The notes: generated by a model not told the origin, from the sequence alone. A stretch of DNA of 64,000 nucleotides from Nocardioides sp. (GCA_002729525.1 PBYI01000053.1:1-64000), one strand, 5' to 3'. Positions 36,611-45,552 are shown, counted from the first letter of the stretch. Translations and numbers: made by a program.

Positions 36611-37131
36611 GCGGGGTACTCGGTGAAGCGGCCGATCGACTCCGCGACGCAGATCGGCTTGGCGATGCCCTCGGCCTCGAAGTACTGCGTCGTGGTGATC
36701 TGCGCCGCGCCGTCGCCGGTGGGGTCGACCTGGGTGATCGTGGCGCGCATCCGCACCTTCGAGCCGAGCGGGCGCGGGTGCGGGAAGCGCACCCGGTCGT
36801 AGCCGTAGTTGAGGGAGTGGGCGAAGCCGTCGAAGGCCATCAGCTCCTCCATGAAGGTCGGGCCCAGCGACAGGGTGAAGAGGCCGTGGCCGATGGTCGT
36901 GCCGAACGGGCCGGCGGCGGCGCGCTCGGGGTCGACGTGGATCCACTGGTGGTCGCCGGTGATGTCGGCGAAGGCGTCGATGTCCTCCTGGGTGAGCGTG
37001 TGCCACTCGGTCGGGCCCAGCTCGGTGCCGACGAGGGCCTCGAGCTCGGCGATGGTCGTGGGCCGCAGCCGCTCGGTCGTGGTGCTGGTGGTCGGGGCGG
37101 TCTCGGTGGCCCCGGTGGTCTCGGTCGTCAT
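36607..37131 (-). CDS. MaoC-like (R)-enoyl-CoA hydratase
   Basis: This 174-residue hot-dog protein begins with a Thr-rich leader (about 20 residues). It has the hydratase motif FADITGDHQWIHVDPERAAAGPFGTTIGHGLFTLSL, including the catalytic Asp and His. C-terminal blocks are YGYDRVRFPHPRPLGSKVRM and ADG-type VAESIGRF. It hydrates trans-2-enoyl-CoA to (R)-3-hydroxyacyl-CoA. Start ATG 37131 follows AAGGAGGACAC. It is divergent from the acyl-CoA dehydrogenase operon with a shared regulatory motif between, and leads an operon with the two MDR genes. Confidence 0.92.
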   Translation of the reverse strand: MTTETTGATETAPTTSTTTERLRPTTIAELEALVGTELGPTEWHTLTQEDIDAFADITGDHQWIHVDPERAAAGPFGTTIGHGLFTLSLGPTFMEELMAFDGFAHSLNYGYDRVRFPHPRPLGSKVRMRATITQVDPTGDGAAQITTTQYFEAEGIAKPICVAESIGRFTEYPA

Positions 37132-37170
37132 GTGTCCTCCTTGCGTGGCGGGCGTCACTCTATGTAAGAC

Positions 37171-37184
37171 TGAATTCGGATTCA
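37171..37184. promoter_or_regulatory. CGGATTCA motif between divergent MaoC and acyl-CoA dehydrogenase genes (site 4)
   Basis: TGAATTCGGATTCA is the most symmetrical of the four sites: TGAAT and ATTCA form a 5-bp inverted repeat around TCGG. It lies 16 bp before the TTG start of the plus-strand dehydrogenase and 39 bp from the MaoC start, so one bound repressor could control both directions. Confidence 0.65.
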
Positions 37185-37200
37185 ACAGTGGGAGGAACCG

Positions 37201-38367
37201 TTGACAGACCTGACCGAGGCCGTACGCCGCCTGCTCGCCGAGCACCCGCCGGGCGGCTCCGACCCCACGGCGTTCCTCGGCGCGCGCTTCGACGCCGGAC
37301 TGGCCTGGGTGCACTTCCCGGTCGGTCTCGGCGGTCTCGCCGCGCCCCGGGACGCCCAGACCGAGGTCGACCGGCTGCTCGCCGAGGCCGGTGCGCCCGG
37401 ACCCGATCCCGCCAACGCCATCGGACTCGGGATGGCCGCGCCCACCCTGGTCGCGCACGGCTCGCCCGAGCAGCAGCAGCGCTACCTGCGCCGGCTGTTC
37501 ACCGGCGAGGAGATCTGGTGCCAGCTCTTCAGCGAGCCCGGTGCCGGCTCCGACCTCGCCGCCGTGGCCACCCGCGCCGTGCTCGACGGCGACACCTGGA
37601 GCGTCACCGGCCAGAAGGTCTGGACCTCCGGCGCCCACAACGCCCGGCGCGCGATCCTGCTGGCTCGCACCGACGTCGACGTGCCCAAGCACGCCGGCCT
37701 CACCTACTTCGTCGTCGACATGACCGACCCCGGCGTCGACGTGCGCCCGCTGCGCCAGATCACCGGCGAGGCGGAGTTCAACGAGGTCTTCCTGACCGAC
37801 GTACGCGTGCCCGACACCGACCGGGTCGCCGCCGTCGGCCACGGCTGGCGCGTCGCGACCGAGACGCTCAACAACGAGCGGGTCGCCATCGGCGCCGGTG
37901 CCGACCGCGAGGCCGGTCAGATCGGTCTCGTCGCCCGCCGCTGGCGCGAGGACCCCTCCGTGCGCTCGGCCGCCCAGCACGACACGCTGATGCGCTGGTG
38001 GGTCGAGTCCGAGGTGACCCGGATGGCCGGCGAGCGGCTGCGTCAGCAGCTCGCCGTCGGCGCGCCCGGCCCGGAGAGCTCGGCGATGAAGCTCGCCTTC
38101 GCCCGCCAGGCGCAGGGCATCACCAACCTGATGATGGAGCTCGCCCCCGACGAGGCGCTCGAGCACGACACGTGGGAGCTCGTGCGTCCCCGGTCCGGCT
38201 CGTTCCTCGGCCGCGGACCCGGCTACCGCTACCTGCGCGCCAAGGGGAACTCCATCGAGGGCGGCACCTCCGAGGTGATGCGCAACGTCGTCGCCGAACG
38301 CGTCCTCGGCCTGCCCGCCGACCACCGCCCCGACAAGGGTGTCCCGTTCAAGGACGTGCCGCGATGA
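37201..38367 (+). CDS. Acyl-CoA dehydrogenase, large partner of a FadE28/29-like pair
   Basis: This 388-residue flavoprotein starts at a TTG at 37201 preceded by GGGAGGAACCG. Motifs are WVHFPVGLGGLAAP, QLFSEPGAGSDLAAVATRA, VWTSGAHNARRAILLARTD and the C-terminal KGNSIEGGTSEVMRNVVAERVLGLP. The glutamate of the IEGG(T)SE segment is where the catalytic base or its neighbour lies in the family. It is coupled by ATGA to a second, shorter dehydrogenase. Adjacent unequal pairs in actinobacteria form alpha2beta2 enzymes acting on side chains of bulky CoA esters. Confidence 0.88.
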   Translation: MTDLTEAVRRLLAEHPPGGSDPTAFLGARFDAGLAWVHFPVGLGGLAAPRDAQTEVDRLLAEAGAPGPDPANAIGLGMAAPTLVAHGSPEQQQRYLRRLFTGEEIWCQLFSEPGAGSDLAAVATRAVLDGDTWSVTGQKVWTSGAHNARRAILLARTDVDVPKHAGLTYFVVDMTDPGVDVRPLRQITGEAEFNEVFLTDVRVPDTDRVAAVGHGWRVATETLNNERVAIGAGADREAGQIGLVARRWREDPSVRSAAQHDTLMRWWVESEVTRMAGERLRQQLAVGAPGPESSAMKLAFARQAQGITNLMMELAPDEALEHDTWELVRPRSGSFLGRGPGYRYLRAKGNSIEGGTSEVMRNVVAERVLGLPADHRPDKGVPFKDVPR

Positions 38368-39437
38368 CCGACCTCCTCTACTCCGCCGACGACCAGGACC
38401 TCCGCGACGCCGTGCGCGGCTCGCTGGCCCGGGTGCTCGACCACGACCGGGTCGCCGCCCTGTACGACGACCCCGGCGCGGACGTGTCCGCCGCCTGGCG
38501 GGCCGTGGCGTCCGACCTGGGCCTCGCCGCGCTGCTGGTGCCCGAGCACCTCGGGGGTGCGGGGGCCACCGCGCGGGAGGCCGCGGTCGTCGCCGAGGAG
38601 CTGGGCCGGGCCGTCGCCCCGGTCCCGTTCCTCACCAGCTCCGTCGTCGCCACCACCGTGCTCGTGCACGCCGCCCAGGCGGGTTCGCAGGAGGCAGCCG
38701 ACGCGCTCGGTGGGCTCGCCGACGGCACGAGCACCGCCGCGCTGGTGCTGCCGTGGACCGCGCGCGCCGGCACCCGGACGACGTACGACGGCGGGCCGGT
38801 GCGCCCGGTCGCCGGCGCGGTCGGTGCCGACCTGCTGCTCGTGCCCCGCGCCGACGGACTCCACCTGGTGCCCGCAGCCGACGCCGAGGTGACTCCGCTG
38901 ACCAGCCTCGACATGAGCCGACCGGTCGCGACGGTCGAGGTCGGCGGTGAGGGGGTGCTCCTCGCCGACAGCGAGCAGGCGGCGGTGTACGTCGACGCGG
39001 GCCTGGTCGCCGGCGCCGCGCTGCTGGCCTCCGAGCAGCTCGGTGTCGCGCAGTGGTGCCTGGAGACGACCGTCGCCTACGTCGGCACCCGGGTGCAGTT
39101 CGCCCGCCCGATCGGGTCGTTCCAGGCGGTCAAGCACCGCCTGGCCGACCTCTACCTCGAGGTCGTCCAGGCGCAGGCCGCCGCCCGCTGGGCCGCGGCC
39201 GCACTGGCGGAGGGCGATCCCGACCTGCCGGTCGCCGTGGCCACGGCCCAGTCGTGGTGCTCGGAGGTCGCGCTGCACGCTGCGGAGGAGGCGGTGCAGC
39301 TGCACGGCGGCATCGGGATGACCTGGGAGCACCCCGTGCACCTCTACCTCAAGCGCGCCAAGGCCGACCAGCTCGCGCTCGGCACGCCCGCGGCCCACCG
39401 GTCCGACCTCGGGGTCCTCGTCGACCTCGTGCCCTGA
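38364..39437 (+). CDS. Acyl-CoA dehydrogenase, small partner of a FadE28/29-like pair
   Basis: This 357-residue protein has LYSADDQDLRDAVRGSLARV at the start, VPEHLGGAGATAREAAVVAEELGRA, and C-terminal VGTRVQFARPIGSFQAVKHRLADLYLE and EAVQLHGGIGMTWEHPVHLYLKRAK. It lacks an evident catalytic glutamate segment, as expected for the non-catalytic subunit of heterotetrameric acyl-CoA dehydrogenases. The ATG at 38364 overlaps the stop of its partner. Half-site occupancy of FAD and substrate across the pair would be the prediction. Confidence 0.87.
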   Translation: MTDLLYSADDQDLRDAVRGSLARVLDHDRVAALYDDPGADVSAAWRAVASDLGLAALLVPEHLGGAGATAREAAVVAEELGRAVAPVPFLTSSVVATTVLVHAAQAGSQEAADALGGLADGTSTAALVLPWTARAGTRTTYDGGPVRPVAGAVGADLLLVPRADGLHLVPAADAEVTPLTSLDMSRPVATVEVGGEGVLLADSEQAAVYVDAGLVAGAALLASEQLGVAQWCLETTVAYVGTRVQFARPIGSFQAVKHRLADLYLEVVQAQAAARWAAAALAEGDPDLPVAVATAQSWCSEVALHAAEEAVQLHGGIGMTWEHPVHLYLKRAKADQLALGTPAAHRSDLGVLVDLVP

Positions 39438-39542
39438 CCCGCCGTACGCGCTCGAACCCGCCCGCCCCACCCGTCACCGCGCCGCGCCACCCGGCCGGCG
39501 TACGCACAGCCCTGGAACCACTGGAACCCCTGGAGGAAACCC

Positions 39543-40760
39543 ATGCCCGAAGCCGTCATCGTCGCCACCGCGCGTAGTCCGATCGGGCGCGCGTTCAAGG
39601 GGTCGCTCAAGGACGCCCGCCCCGACGACCTCGCGGTGCAGATGGTGCGCGCCGTGCTGGAGAAGGTGCCCTCGCTCGACCCGACCACCATCGACGACCT
39701 GGTGCTCGGCACCGCGTCGCCGGCCGGCGTCTCGGGCCACAACCTCGGCCGCGCGGTGGCGGTGCTCGGCGGGATGGACCACCTGCCCGGCACCACGGTC
39801 AACCGCTACTGCTCCTCCAGCCTGCAGACGACCCGGATGGCGCTGCACGCCATCCGGGCGGGCGAGGGCGACGTGTTCCTCTCCGTGGGCGCGGAGTCGG
39901 TCAGCAGCTACCCGCTCGGCGTCGCCGACGGCATCCCCGGCACCATGCACCCGGCGTTCGACGACGCCACCGCGCGCACCGAGGAGCTCGCCGCCGGCGG
40001 CGGCACCTGGCGCGACCCGCGCGAGTCGGGGCACCTGCCCGACCTCTACATCGCGATGGGCCAGACGGCCGAGAACGTCGCGCAGCTGACCGGCGTGACC
40101 CGCGAGGAGCAGGACGCGTTCGGCGTCCGCAGCCAGAACCGCGCCGAGGCGGCCGTCGCCAGCGGGTTCTGGGCCGACGACATCACGCCGGTCACGCTGC
40201 CCGACGGCACGGTCATCGACGCCGACGACGGTCCGCGGGCCGGCGTCACCCTCGACTCCGTGAGCGGCCTCAAGCCGGTCTTCCGTCCCGACGGCACCGT
40301 GACGGCGGGCAACTGCTGCCCGCTCAACGACGGCGCCGCCGCGGTGCTGGTCATGTCCGACACCCGGGCGGCCGAGCTCGGCATCACGCCGCTGGCGCGG
40401 ATCGTGAGTACCGGGGTCAGCGGTCTATCGCCCGAGATCATGGGTCTCGGACCGGTGGAGGCGAGCCGGCAGGCGCTCGCCCGCGCCGGCATGACCATCG
40501 ACGACGTCGACCTGGTCGAGATCAACGAGGCCTTCGCCGCGCAGGTCATCCCGTCGGCGCGCCAGCTCGGCATCGACGAGGACAAGCTCAACGTCAACGG
40601 CGGTGCGATCGCCGTCGGTCACCCGTTCGGCATGACCGGCGCGCGGATCACCAGCACCCTGCTCACCTCGCTGCGCCACCACGACAAGTCGATCGGCCTG
40701 GAGACGATGTGCGTCGGCGGCGGCCAGGGCATGGCCATGGTCCTGGAGCGGCTGAGCTGA
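39543..40760 (+). CDS. Acetyl-CoA C-acyltransferase (thiolase)
   Basis: This 405-residue thiolase has the nucleophilic Cys in NRYCSSSLQTTRMAL (near residue 92), the NEAFAAQ motif, the active-site His in GGAIAVGHPFGMTGAR and the second Cys in ETMCVGGGQGMAMVLE. It cleaves 3-ketoacyl-CoA to acetyl- or propionyl-CoA and a shortened acyl-CoA, the last step of the proposed pathway. ATG 39543 follows TGGAGGAAACCC. It shares one base with the downstream FabG-like SDR, so the two are co-translated. Confidence 0.95.
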   Translation: MPEAVIVATARSPIGRAFKGSLKDARPDDLAVQMVRAVLEKVPSLDPTTIDDLVLGTASPAGVSGHNLGRAVAVLGGMDHLPGTTVNRYCSSSLQTTRMALHAIRAGEGDVFLSVGAESVSSYPLGVADGIPGTMHPAFDDATARTEELAAGGGTWRDPRESGHLPDLYIAMGQTAENVAQLTGVTREEQDAFGVRSQNRAEAAVASGFWADDITPVTLPDGTVIDADDGPRAGVTLDSVSGLKPVFRPDGTVTAGNCCPLNDGAAAVLVMSDTRAAELGITPLARIVSTGVSGLSPEIMGLGPVEASRQALARAGMTIDDVDLVEINEAFAAQVIPSARQLGIDEDKLNVNGGAIAVGHPFGMTGARITSTLLTSLRHHDKSIGLETMCVGGGQGMAMVLERLS

Positions 40761-41527
40761 TGGCGGGCACGGCAGGCACCCCGCGGGTCGCGGTCGTCAC
40801 CGGCGCCGCGCAGGGGATCGGCGCCGGTGTCGCCGCCCGGCTCGCCGCCGACGGCATGACGGTCGCCGCGCTCGACCTCGACGAGGCGAGCGCGCAGGCG
40901 ACGGCCGACGCGGTCATCGCCGCGGGCGGCTCGGCCCTGAGCATCGGCGCCGACGTCGCCGACCCGGAGGCCGTTGCCGCGGCCTTCGAACGGGTCGCCG
41001 CCGAGGCCGGTCCACCGACCGTGCTGGTCAACAATGCCGGCATCATCCGCGACAACGTGCTCCAGCGGATGTCGCTGGACGACTGGGAGCAGGTGATGGC
41101 CGTGCACCTGCGCGGCTCGTTCCTGACCAGCCAGGCAGCCCTCCCGCACATGCGGGAGGCGGGGTTCGGCCGGATCGTCAACCTGTCGAGCACCTCCGCG
41201 CTCGGCAACCGCGGTCAGGCCAACTACTCCGCTGCCAAGGCCGGGCTCCAGGGCTTCACCAAGACCCTCGCCATCGAGCTGGGCCGGTACGGCGTGACGG
41301 TCAACGCGGTCGCGCCGGGCTTCATCCACACCGCGATGACCGAGGCGACCGCGGCGCGGATCGGCGTCGACTTCGACGACCTGGTGAGGCAGGCGTCGGC
41401 GACCATCCCGGTCGGTCGGGTGGGCCGGCCGGAGGACATCGCGCACGCGGTCTCGTTCCTCGCCAGCGAGGGCGCCGGCTTCGTCTCCGGCCAGGTGCTC
41501 TACGTCGCGGGCGGCCCGAAGGACTGA
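40760..41527 (+). CDS. FabG-like SDR (3-oxoacyl reductase / 3-hydroxyacyl-CoA dehydrogenase)
   Basis: This 255-residue SDR has VVTGAAQGIGAGVAARL, the acidic LDLDEASAQ (NAD preference), NNAGIIRDNVLQRMS, catalytic Ser in NLSSTSALG, Tyr-Lys in YSAAKAGLQGFTKTLA, and VAPGFIHTAMTE. It closely resembles FabG-type reductases. Next to the thiolase it most likely oxidises 3-hydroxyacyl-CoA to 3-ketoacyl-CoA. Its ATG shares one base with the thiolase stop codon. It is the last gene of the catabolic locus, followed by a hairpin terminator. Confidence 0.9.
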   Translation: MAGTAGTPRVAVVTGAAQGIGAGVAARLAADGMTVAALDLDEASAQATADAVIAAGGSALSIGADVADPEAVAAAFERVAAEAGPPTVLVNNAGIIRDNVLQRMSLDDWEQVMAVHLRGSFLTSQAALPHMREAGFGRIVNLSSTSALGNRGQANYSAAKAGLQGFTKTLAIELGRYGVTVNAVAPGFIHTAMTEATAARIGVDFDDLVRQASATIPVGRVGRPEDIAHAVSFLASEGAGFVSGQVLYVAGGPKD

Positions 41528-41549
41528 CCCGTACGGGGTGTGCGCGACA

Positions 41550-41589
41550 GGGCGTCCGGACGGCGGCACGAGCCACCGCCCGGACGCCC
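41550..41589 (+). terminator. Hairpin terminator at the end of the catabolic locus
   Basis: GGGCGTCCGG at 41550-41559 and CCGGACGCCC at 41580-41589 form a perfect 10-bp stem. Inside it, CGGCGG and CCACCG can pair further with one mismatch. It begins 22 bp after the SDR stop codon. Confidence 0.65.
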
Positions 41590-41738
41590 GTCCGGCACCC
41601 GCGGAGCGGCCCCCAACCCGTGCCTGACCTGTGACCTTGCCAGGAGTCGTCCACCGACACGGATCCGAAACAATCGCGACATCGGGCCGTCCTACGTTCG
41701 GCGCCAACTCGGGTAGAAGACCTACGAGAGGGAGCCCC

Positions 41739-43916
41739 GTGAGCGCCAACCCCGTCCGCATGCACGCCATCACCCAGGTGCAGAGCTACACGCCCCCGCC
41801 CTTCAGCTTCGACCCGGGCGAGGAGCCCGGCGAGGTGTTCGGCGAGAACGTCTTCAGCCTGTCGGTGATGCAGAAGCGACTTCCCAAGTCGGTCTACAAG
41901 TCGGTGCTGTCGACGATCGAGAAGTCCACCCCGCTCGACCCGGCCGTGGCCGACGCCGTCGCCTCGGCGATGAAGGACTGGGCGCTGGAGAAGGGTGCGA
42001 CCCACTACGCGCACGTCTTCTACCCCCTGACCGGCCTGACCGCCGAGAAGCACGACAGCTTCCTCGACCCGGTCGGCGACGGCACGGCGCTGGCGTCGTT
42101 CTCCGGCAAGACGCTGGTGCAGGGCGAGCCGGACGCGTCGTCGTTCCCGAACGGCGGGCTGCGCAACACCTTCGAGGCGCGCGGCTACACCGGCTGGGAC
42201 GTGATGAGCCCGGCGTACGTCCTGGAGAACCCCAACGGCAACACGCTGTGCATCCCCACGGTCTTCATCTCGATGACCGGTGAGGCGCTCGACCACAAGA
42301 CCCCGGTGCTGCGCTCGCAGCAGGCGATGTCGGTCCACGCCAAGCGGGTGCTGGCGCTCTTCGGCCACTCCGACCCCGACAACGTGGTGGCCTACTGCGG
42401 CCCCGAGCAGGAGTACTTCCTGGTCGACAGCCACTTCTTCAACGCCCGCCCCGACCTGCTGAACGCCGGGCGCACCCTGTTTGGCGCGAAGCCGCCGAAG
42501 GGTCAGGAGTTCGACGACCACTACTTCGGCGCCATCCCCGAGCGCGTGCTCGGCTTCATGATGGACACCGAGCGGGAGCTCTTCAAGCTCGGCATCCCGG
42601 CCAAGACCCGCCACAACGAGGTCGCCCCGGGCCAGTTCGAGGTCGCGCCGATGTTCGAGCGCGCCAACGAGGCCTCCGACCACCAGCAGCTGCTGATGAC
42701 GACCTTCAAGTCGGTCGCGCAGCGCCACGGCATGGAGTGCCTGTTCCACGAGAAGCCGTTCGACGGCGTCAACGGCTCGGGCAAGCACGTCAACTTCTCG
42801 GTCGGCAACAGCGACCTCGGCAGCCTCCTGGTGCCGGGCGACACCCCGCACGACAACGCCCAGTTCCTGGTGTTCTGCGCCGCAGTGATCCGTGCGGTCG
42901 ACCTGTACGGCGGCCTGCTGCGCGTCTCGGTCGCCTCGGCGTCCAACGACCACCGCCTCGGCGCCAACGAGGCGCCGCCGGCGATCATCTCGATCTTCCT
43001 GGGTGAGCAGCTGGCCGACGTCTTCGACCAGATCGCGAAGGGTGGCGCCACCGGCTCGAAGGAGAAGGGCACGCTCACCATCGGTGTCGACACCATCCCG
43101 GTGCTGTCGAAGGACCCCGGCGACCGCAACCGCACCAGCCCGTTCGCCTTCACCGGCAACCGGTTCGAGTTCCGCGCGCCGGGCTCCAACCAGACCGTGG
43201 CCGCGCCGATGGTCGTGCTCAACACGATCATGGCCGAGGCGCTCGACTACTGCGCCACCACGCTGGAGGCCGCGGTCGCCGAGGGCACCGACTTCGACTC
43301 CGCGGTGCAGTCGCTGCTGACCACGATCGTCGCCGACCACGGCAAGGTCATCTTCAACGGCAACGGCTACTCCGACGAGTGGCCCGTCGAGGCCGAGCAG
43401 CGTGGTCTGAAGAACCTCCGCACGACCGTCGACGCGCTGCCCGAGCTGATCTCGCCCGAGGCCGTGGAGCTGTTCGGCAAGTACTCGGTGTTCAACGAGC
43501 GTGAGATGCACTCGCGCTTCGAGATCGGCTGCGAGCAGTACGTCAACAGCATCCAGGTCGAGGCGAACACCACCGGTGAGATGGCGCAGACGATGGTGCT
43601 GCCCGCCGCGATCCGCTACCAGACCGAGCTCGCGCAGAACGTCGCGGCGCTCAAGGCGGCCGGCGTCGAGGCGGACCTGTCGGCGCTGAACGAGATCTCG
43701 GCCCCGATCGCCGACCTCAAGGCCGGGCTCGCGAAGCTCACCGAGGTGTGCTCGGCCGAGCCGGAGGAGGACCTGCTCGAGCACGCCCGCTACATGCGCG
43801 ACGAGGTGCTGCCCGTCATGGCGGCCATCCGCGCGGCGGCCGACACTCTCGAGAACATGGTGGCCGACGACCTGTGGTCGCTGCCGACGTACCAGGAGAT
43901 GCTCTACATCCTCTGA
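41739..43916 (+). CDS. glnN: Type III glutamine synthetase
   Basis: This 725-residue protein is the large GSIII form, unrelated in length to GlnA. Family blocks visible are [96 protein letters not shown] and [12 protein letters not shown]. It makes glutamine from glutamate, ammonia and ATP. The GTG at 41739 follows GAGAGGGAGCCCC. It stands as a single gene bounded by hairpins. With glnA2 it gives two distinct glutamine-synthetase-fold enzymes in this window. GSIII is not regulated by GlnE adenylylation. Confidence 0.95.
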   Translation: MSANPVRMHAITQVQSYTPPPFSFDPGEEPGEVFGENVFSLSVMQKRLPKSVYKSVLSTIEKSTPLDPAVADAVASAMKDWALEKGATHYAHVFYPLTGLTAEKHDSFLDPVGDGTALASFSGKTLVQGEPDASSFPNGGLRNTFEARGYTGWDVMSPAYVLENPNGNTLCIPTVFISMTGEALDHKTPVLRSQQAMSVHAKRVLALFGHSDPDNVVAYCGPEQEYFLVDSHFFNARPDLLNAGRTLFGAKPPKGQEFDDHYFGAIPERVLGFMMDTERELFKLGIPAKTRHNEVAPGQFEVAPMFERANEASDHQQLLMTTFKSVAQRHGMECLFHEKPFDGVNGSGKHVNFSVGNSDLGSLLVPGDTPHDNAQFLVFCAAVIRAVDLYGGLLRVSVASASNDHRLGANEAPPAIISIFLGEQLADVFDQIAKGGATGSKEKGTLTIGVDTIPVLSKDPGDRNRTSPFAFTGNRFEFRAPGSNQTVAAPMVVLNTIMAEALDYCATTLEAAVAEGTDFDSAVQSLLTTIVADHGKVIFNGNGYSDEWPVEAEQRGLKNLRTTVDALPELISPEAVELFGKYSVFNEREMHSRFEIGCEQYVNSIQVEANTTGEMAQTMVLPAAIRYQTELAQNVAALKAAGVEADLSALNEISAPIADLKAGLAKLTEVCSAEPEEDLLEHARYMRDEVLPVMAAIRAAADTLENMVADDLWSLPTYQEMLYIL

Positions 43917-43950
43917 CCCGTCACGGCCGCACGCGTGCGGTCCCTCGTCG

Positions 43951-43987
43951 CCGAGGCCCCGTCTGGACACATCCGGCGGGGTCTCGG
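43951..43987 (+). terminator. Hairpin terminator of the type III glutamine synthetase gene
   Basis: CCGAGGCCCCG at 43951-43961 pairs with CGGGGTCTCGG at 43977-43987 (one G-T wobble) around a 15-base loop. A separate 14-bp perfect palindrome, CCGCACGCGTGCGG, lies at 43927-43940. Confidence 0.65.
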
Positions 43988-44022
43988 TGCGTCCGGGGAC
44001 GGGCGCGAGCGGCGACCAGGGA

Positions 44023-44454
44023 TCACGCGGCGAGGTCGTCCGCGGTGACCGGGCGCAGGTCGGCGTCGCTCGCGACGTGCACGGGCTCGGCCGGCAGACC
44101 GACGGCGACGAACGCCTCGGCGAGCGCGGTGGCCCATCGACGGTCGTCCGAGGTCAGGGCGCTGCCACCGGGACGGGAGCGCAGGAGCGCCAGCCGGCCA
44201 CCGGGCACGACCTCGTCGAGCACCTCACCGAGCACCCCGGCCAGTGTCGCCGCCTCCTCGGGCGTGGGCGGCTGGTCGCACTCCTCGATCTGGGTGAGGT
44301 GGGGGAACGGCGTGCCGTCCGGGGCGAGCATCACCACCCACAGGCTCTGCGAGGCGAACCCGAGCGGCTCCATCGCCGCGCGCCAGAAGCGCTCGAGGTC
44401 GGTCTGGGTGCGGACGGGGGAGTGCATGGCCTGGGCCCGAGAGGTACGTGTCAT
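44023..44454 (-). CDS. Conserved hypothetical protein (143 aa)
   Basis: I do not recognise a named family. The protein begins MTRTSRAQAMHSP and continues with LERFWRAAMEPLGFASQSLWVVMLAPDG. It has a central acidic helix (PPTPEEAATLAGVLGEVLDEVV) and then LALLRSRPGGSALTSDDRRWATAL. The pattern LLRSRPG...DDRxWA recalls degenerate RadC/JAB-like proteins of actinobacteria, but no metal-binding HxH is present, so I do not assign that function. It has no signal peptide or membrane segment. Codon use is like its neighbours. A VOC lipoprotein gene lies 75 bp upstream on the same strand. Confidence 0.7.
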   Translation of the reverse strand: MTRTSRAQAMHSPVRTQTDLERFWRAAMEPLGFASQSLWVVMLAPDGTPFPHLTQIEECDQPPTPEEAATLAGVLGEVLDEVVPGGRLALLRSRPGGSALTSDDRRWATALAEAFVAVGLPAEPVHVASDADLRPVTADDLAA

Positions 44455-44529
44455 GCGTCCACGATCGTCGAGCGAGCGGGCGCCGTCGAACGGCTCTCCA
44501 CAGGCTGCTCGTGGCTGAACGCCCGCGGG

Positions 44530-45552
44530 TCAGGCGTGCACCGAGACCTCGACCGGCGTCCCCCACGGGTCGGTGGTCGTGACGGCGTCACCGGAGCCCT
44601 CGACGTCCAGCCCGGCGTCCTCGAACCGCTGCCGTACGTCGGCCAGGGCGGCGGCGTCCGGCACGTGTACCCGCACCACGCGCAGCCCGAGCGTCGTCGG
44701 TCGGGTGCCCGTGCCGGCCGAGCCCCAGGTGTTGGTGCCGAGGTGGTGGTGGTAGCCGTCCGCGGACAGGAACAGCGCACCGTCGACCCGGCTGGTCACG
44801 GCCATGCCGAGCACGTCGCCGTAGAAGGCCTCGGCGTCGCCCAGGTCGCCGACGCGCAGGTGCACGTGCCCGAGGGTGACGCCGTCCGGGGTCGCGGCGA
44901 GGGTGGCCTCCGGGTCGGGCTCGGAGGCGAGGTGGTCGGCGACGAAGGCATCCGGGTCGAGCGCCTCGCTGCCCATCGTCACGCCGTCGGTGGTCCACTC
45001 CCACTGCTCGCGCGGGCGGTCGACGTACAGCTCGACGCCGTTGCCGTCGGGGTCGGCGAGGTAGAACGCCTGGCTGACCCGGTGGTCGGCGGAGCCCTGG
45101 AAGGTGCCCCCCGGGTGCTGGGCGGAGCGCACGAGGGCCGCGGCGAGCTCGGTGGCGTCGTCGTACAGGAAGGCGGAGTGGTAGAGCCCTGCGGTCGTCT
45201 GGTCGTCGGCGGGCGCGTCGCCGCGGACCAGGCGCAGCACCTCGACGTCGCCCGAGCCCAGGGTGCGCGAGTCGGCGTTGCGGTCGACCACCTCGAGCCC
45301 GACCCCCGCGGTGTAGAAGTCGGTGAGTCCGGGGAGGTCGTCCGTGCTGATCTCGACGGGACCGAGGTGCGTGCCGGCCGGGAGGGCGGAGGCCGGGGGA
45401 GCGGCGCTCGTCGCGGGCGCGGCCGGGTCGCTCGCCGTGCGCGGGTCGGTGTCGCCGCAGGCCGCGAGCACGGTCAGGGAGCCGAGAGCGAGGGCCGCGC
45501 GGGCCGGGATCCGTCGGGCGGCCGGGGTGAGGGTCACACCAGGAAGATGCAA
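44530..45552 (-). CDS. Secreted lipoprotein with two VOC (glyoxalase-like) modules
   Basis: This protein of about 340 residues has a lipoprotein signal: basic RRIPARA, hydrophobic ALALGSLTVL and lipobox LAAC, followed by a Pro/Ala/Thr linker. The rest holds two dioxygenase-like VOC modules. The first has LGPVEISTDDLPGLTDFYTAGVGLEV and FYLADPDGNGVELYVDRP, and the second has LGHVHLRVGDLGDAEAFYGDVLGM and HLGTNTW. This layout is that of CatE/YfiE-type ring-cleavage-like proteins, normally cytoplasmic. Export as a lipoprotein is unusual. Start is TTG 45552 or, with a better signal peptide, GTG 45537. Confidence 0.82.
   Translation of the reverse strand: MHLPGVTLTPAARRIPARAALALGSLTVLAACGDTDPRTASDPAAPATSAAPPASALPAGTHLGPVEISTDDLPGLTDFYTAGVGLEVVDRNADSRTLGSGDVEVLRLVRGDAPADDQTTAGLYHSAFLYDDATELAAALVRSAQHPGGTFQGSADHRVSQAFYLADPDGNGVELYVDRPREQWEWTTDGVTMGSEALDPDAFVADHLASEPDPEATLAATPDGVTLGHVHLRVGDLGDAEAFYGDVLGMAVTSRVDGALFLSADGYHHHLGTNTWGSAGTGTRPTTLGLRVVRVHVPDAAALADVRQRFEDAGLDVEGSGDAVTTTDPWGTPVEVSVHA

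Noticed and set aside
20653..41527. Steroid (cholesterol-type) degradation cluster
   Set aside because: The FadE28/29-like pair suggested it, but no ring-degrading genes (kstD, hsaA-D), Mce importer or KshA/B are present. The ACAD11/APH genes point elsewhere.
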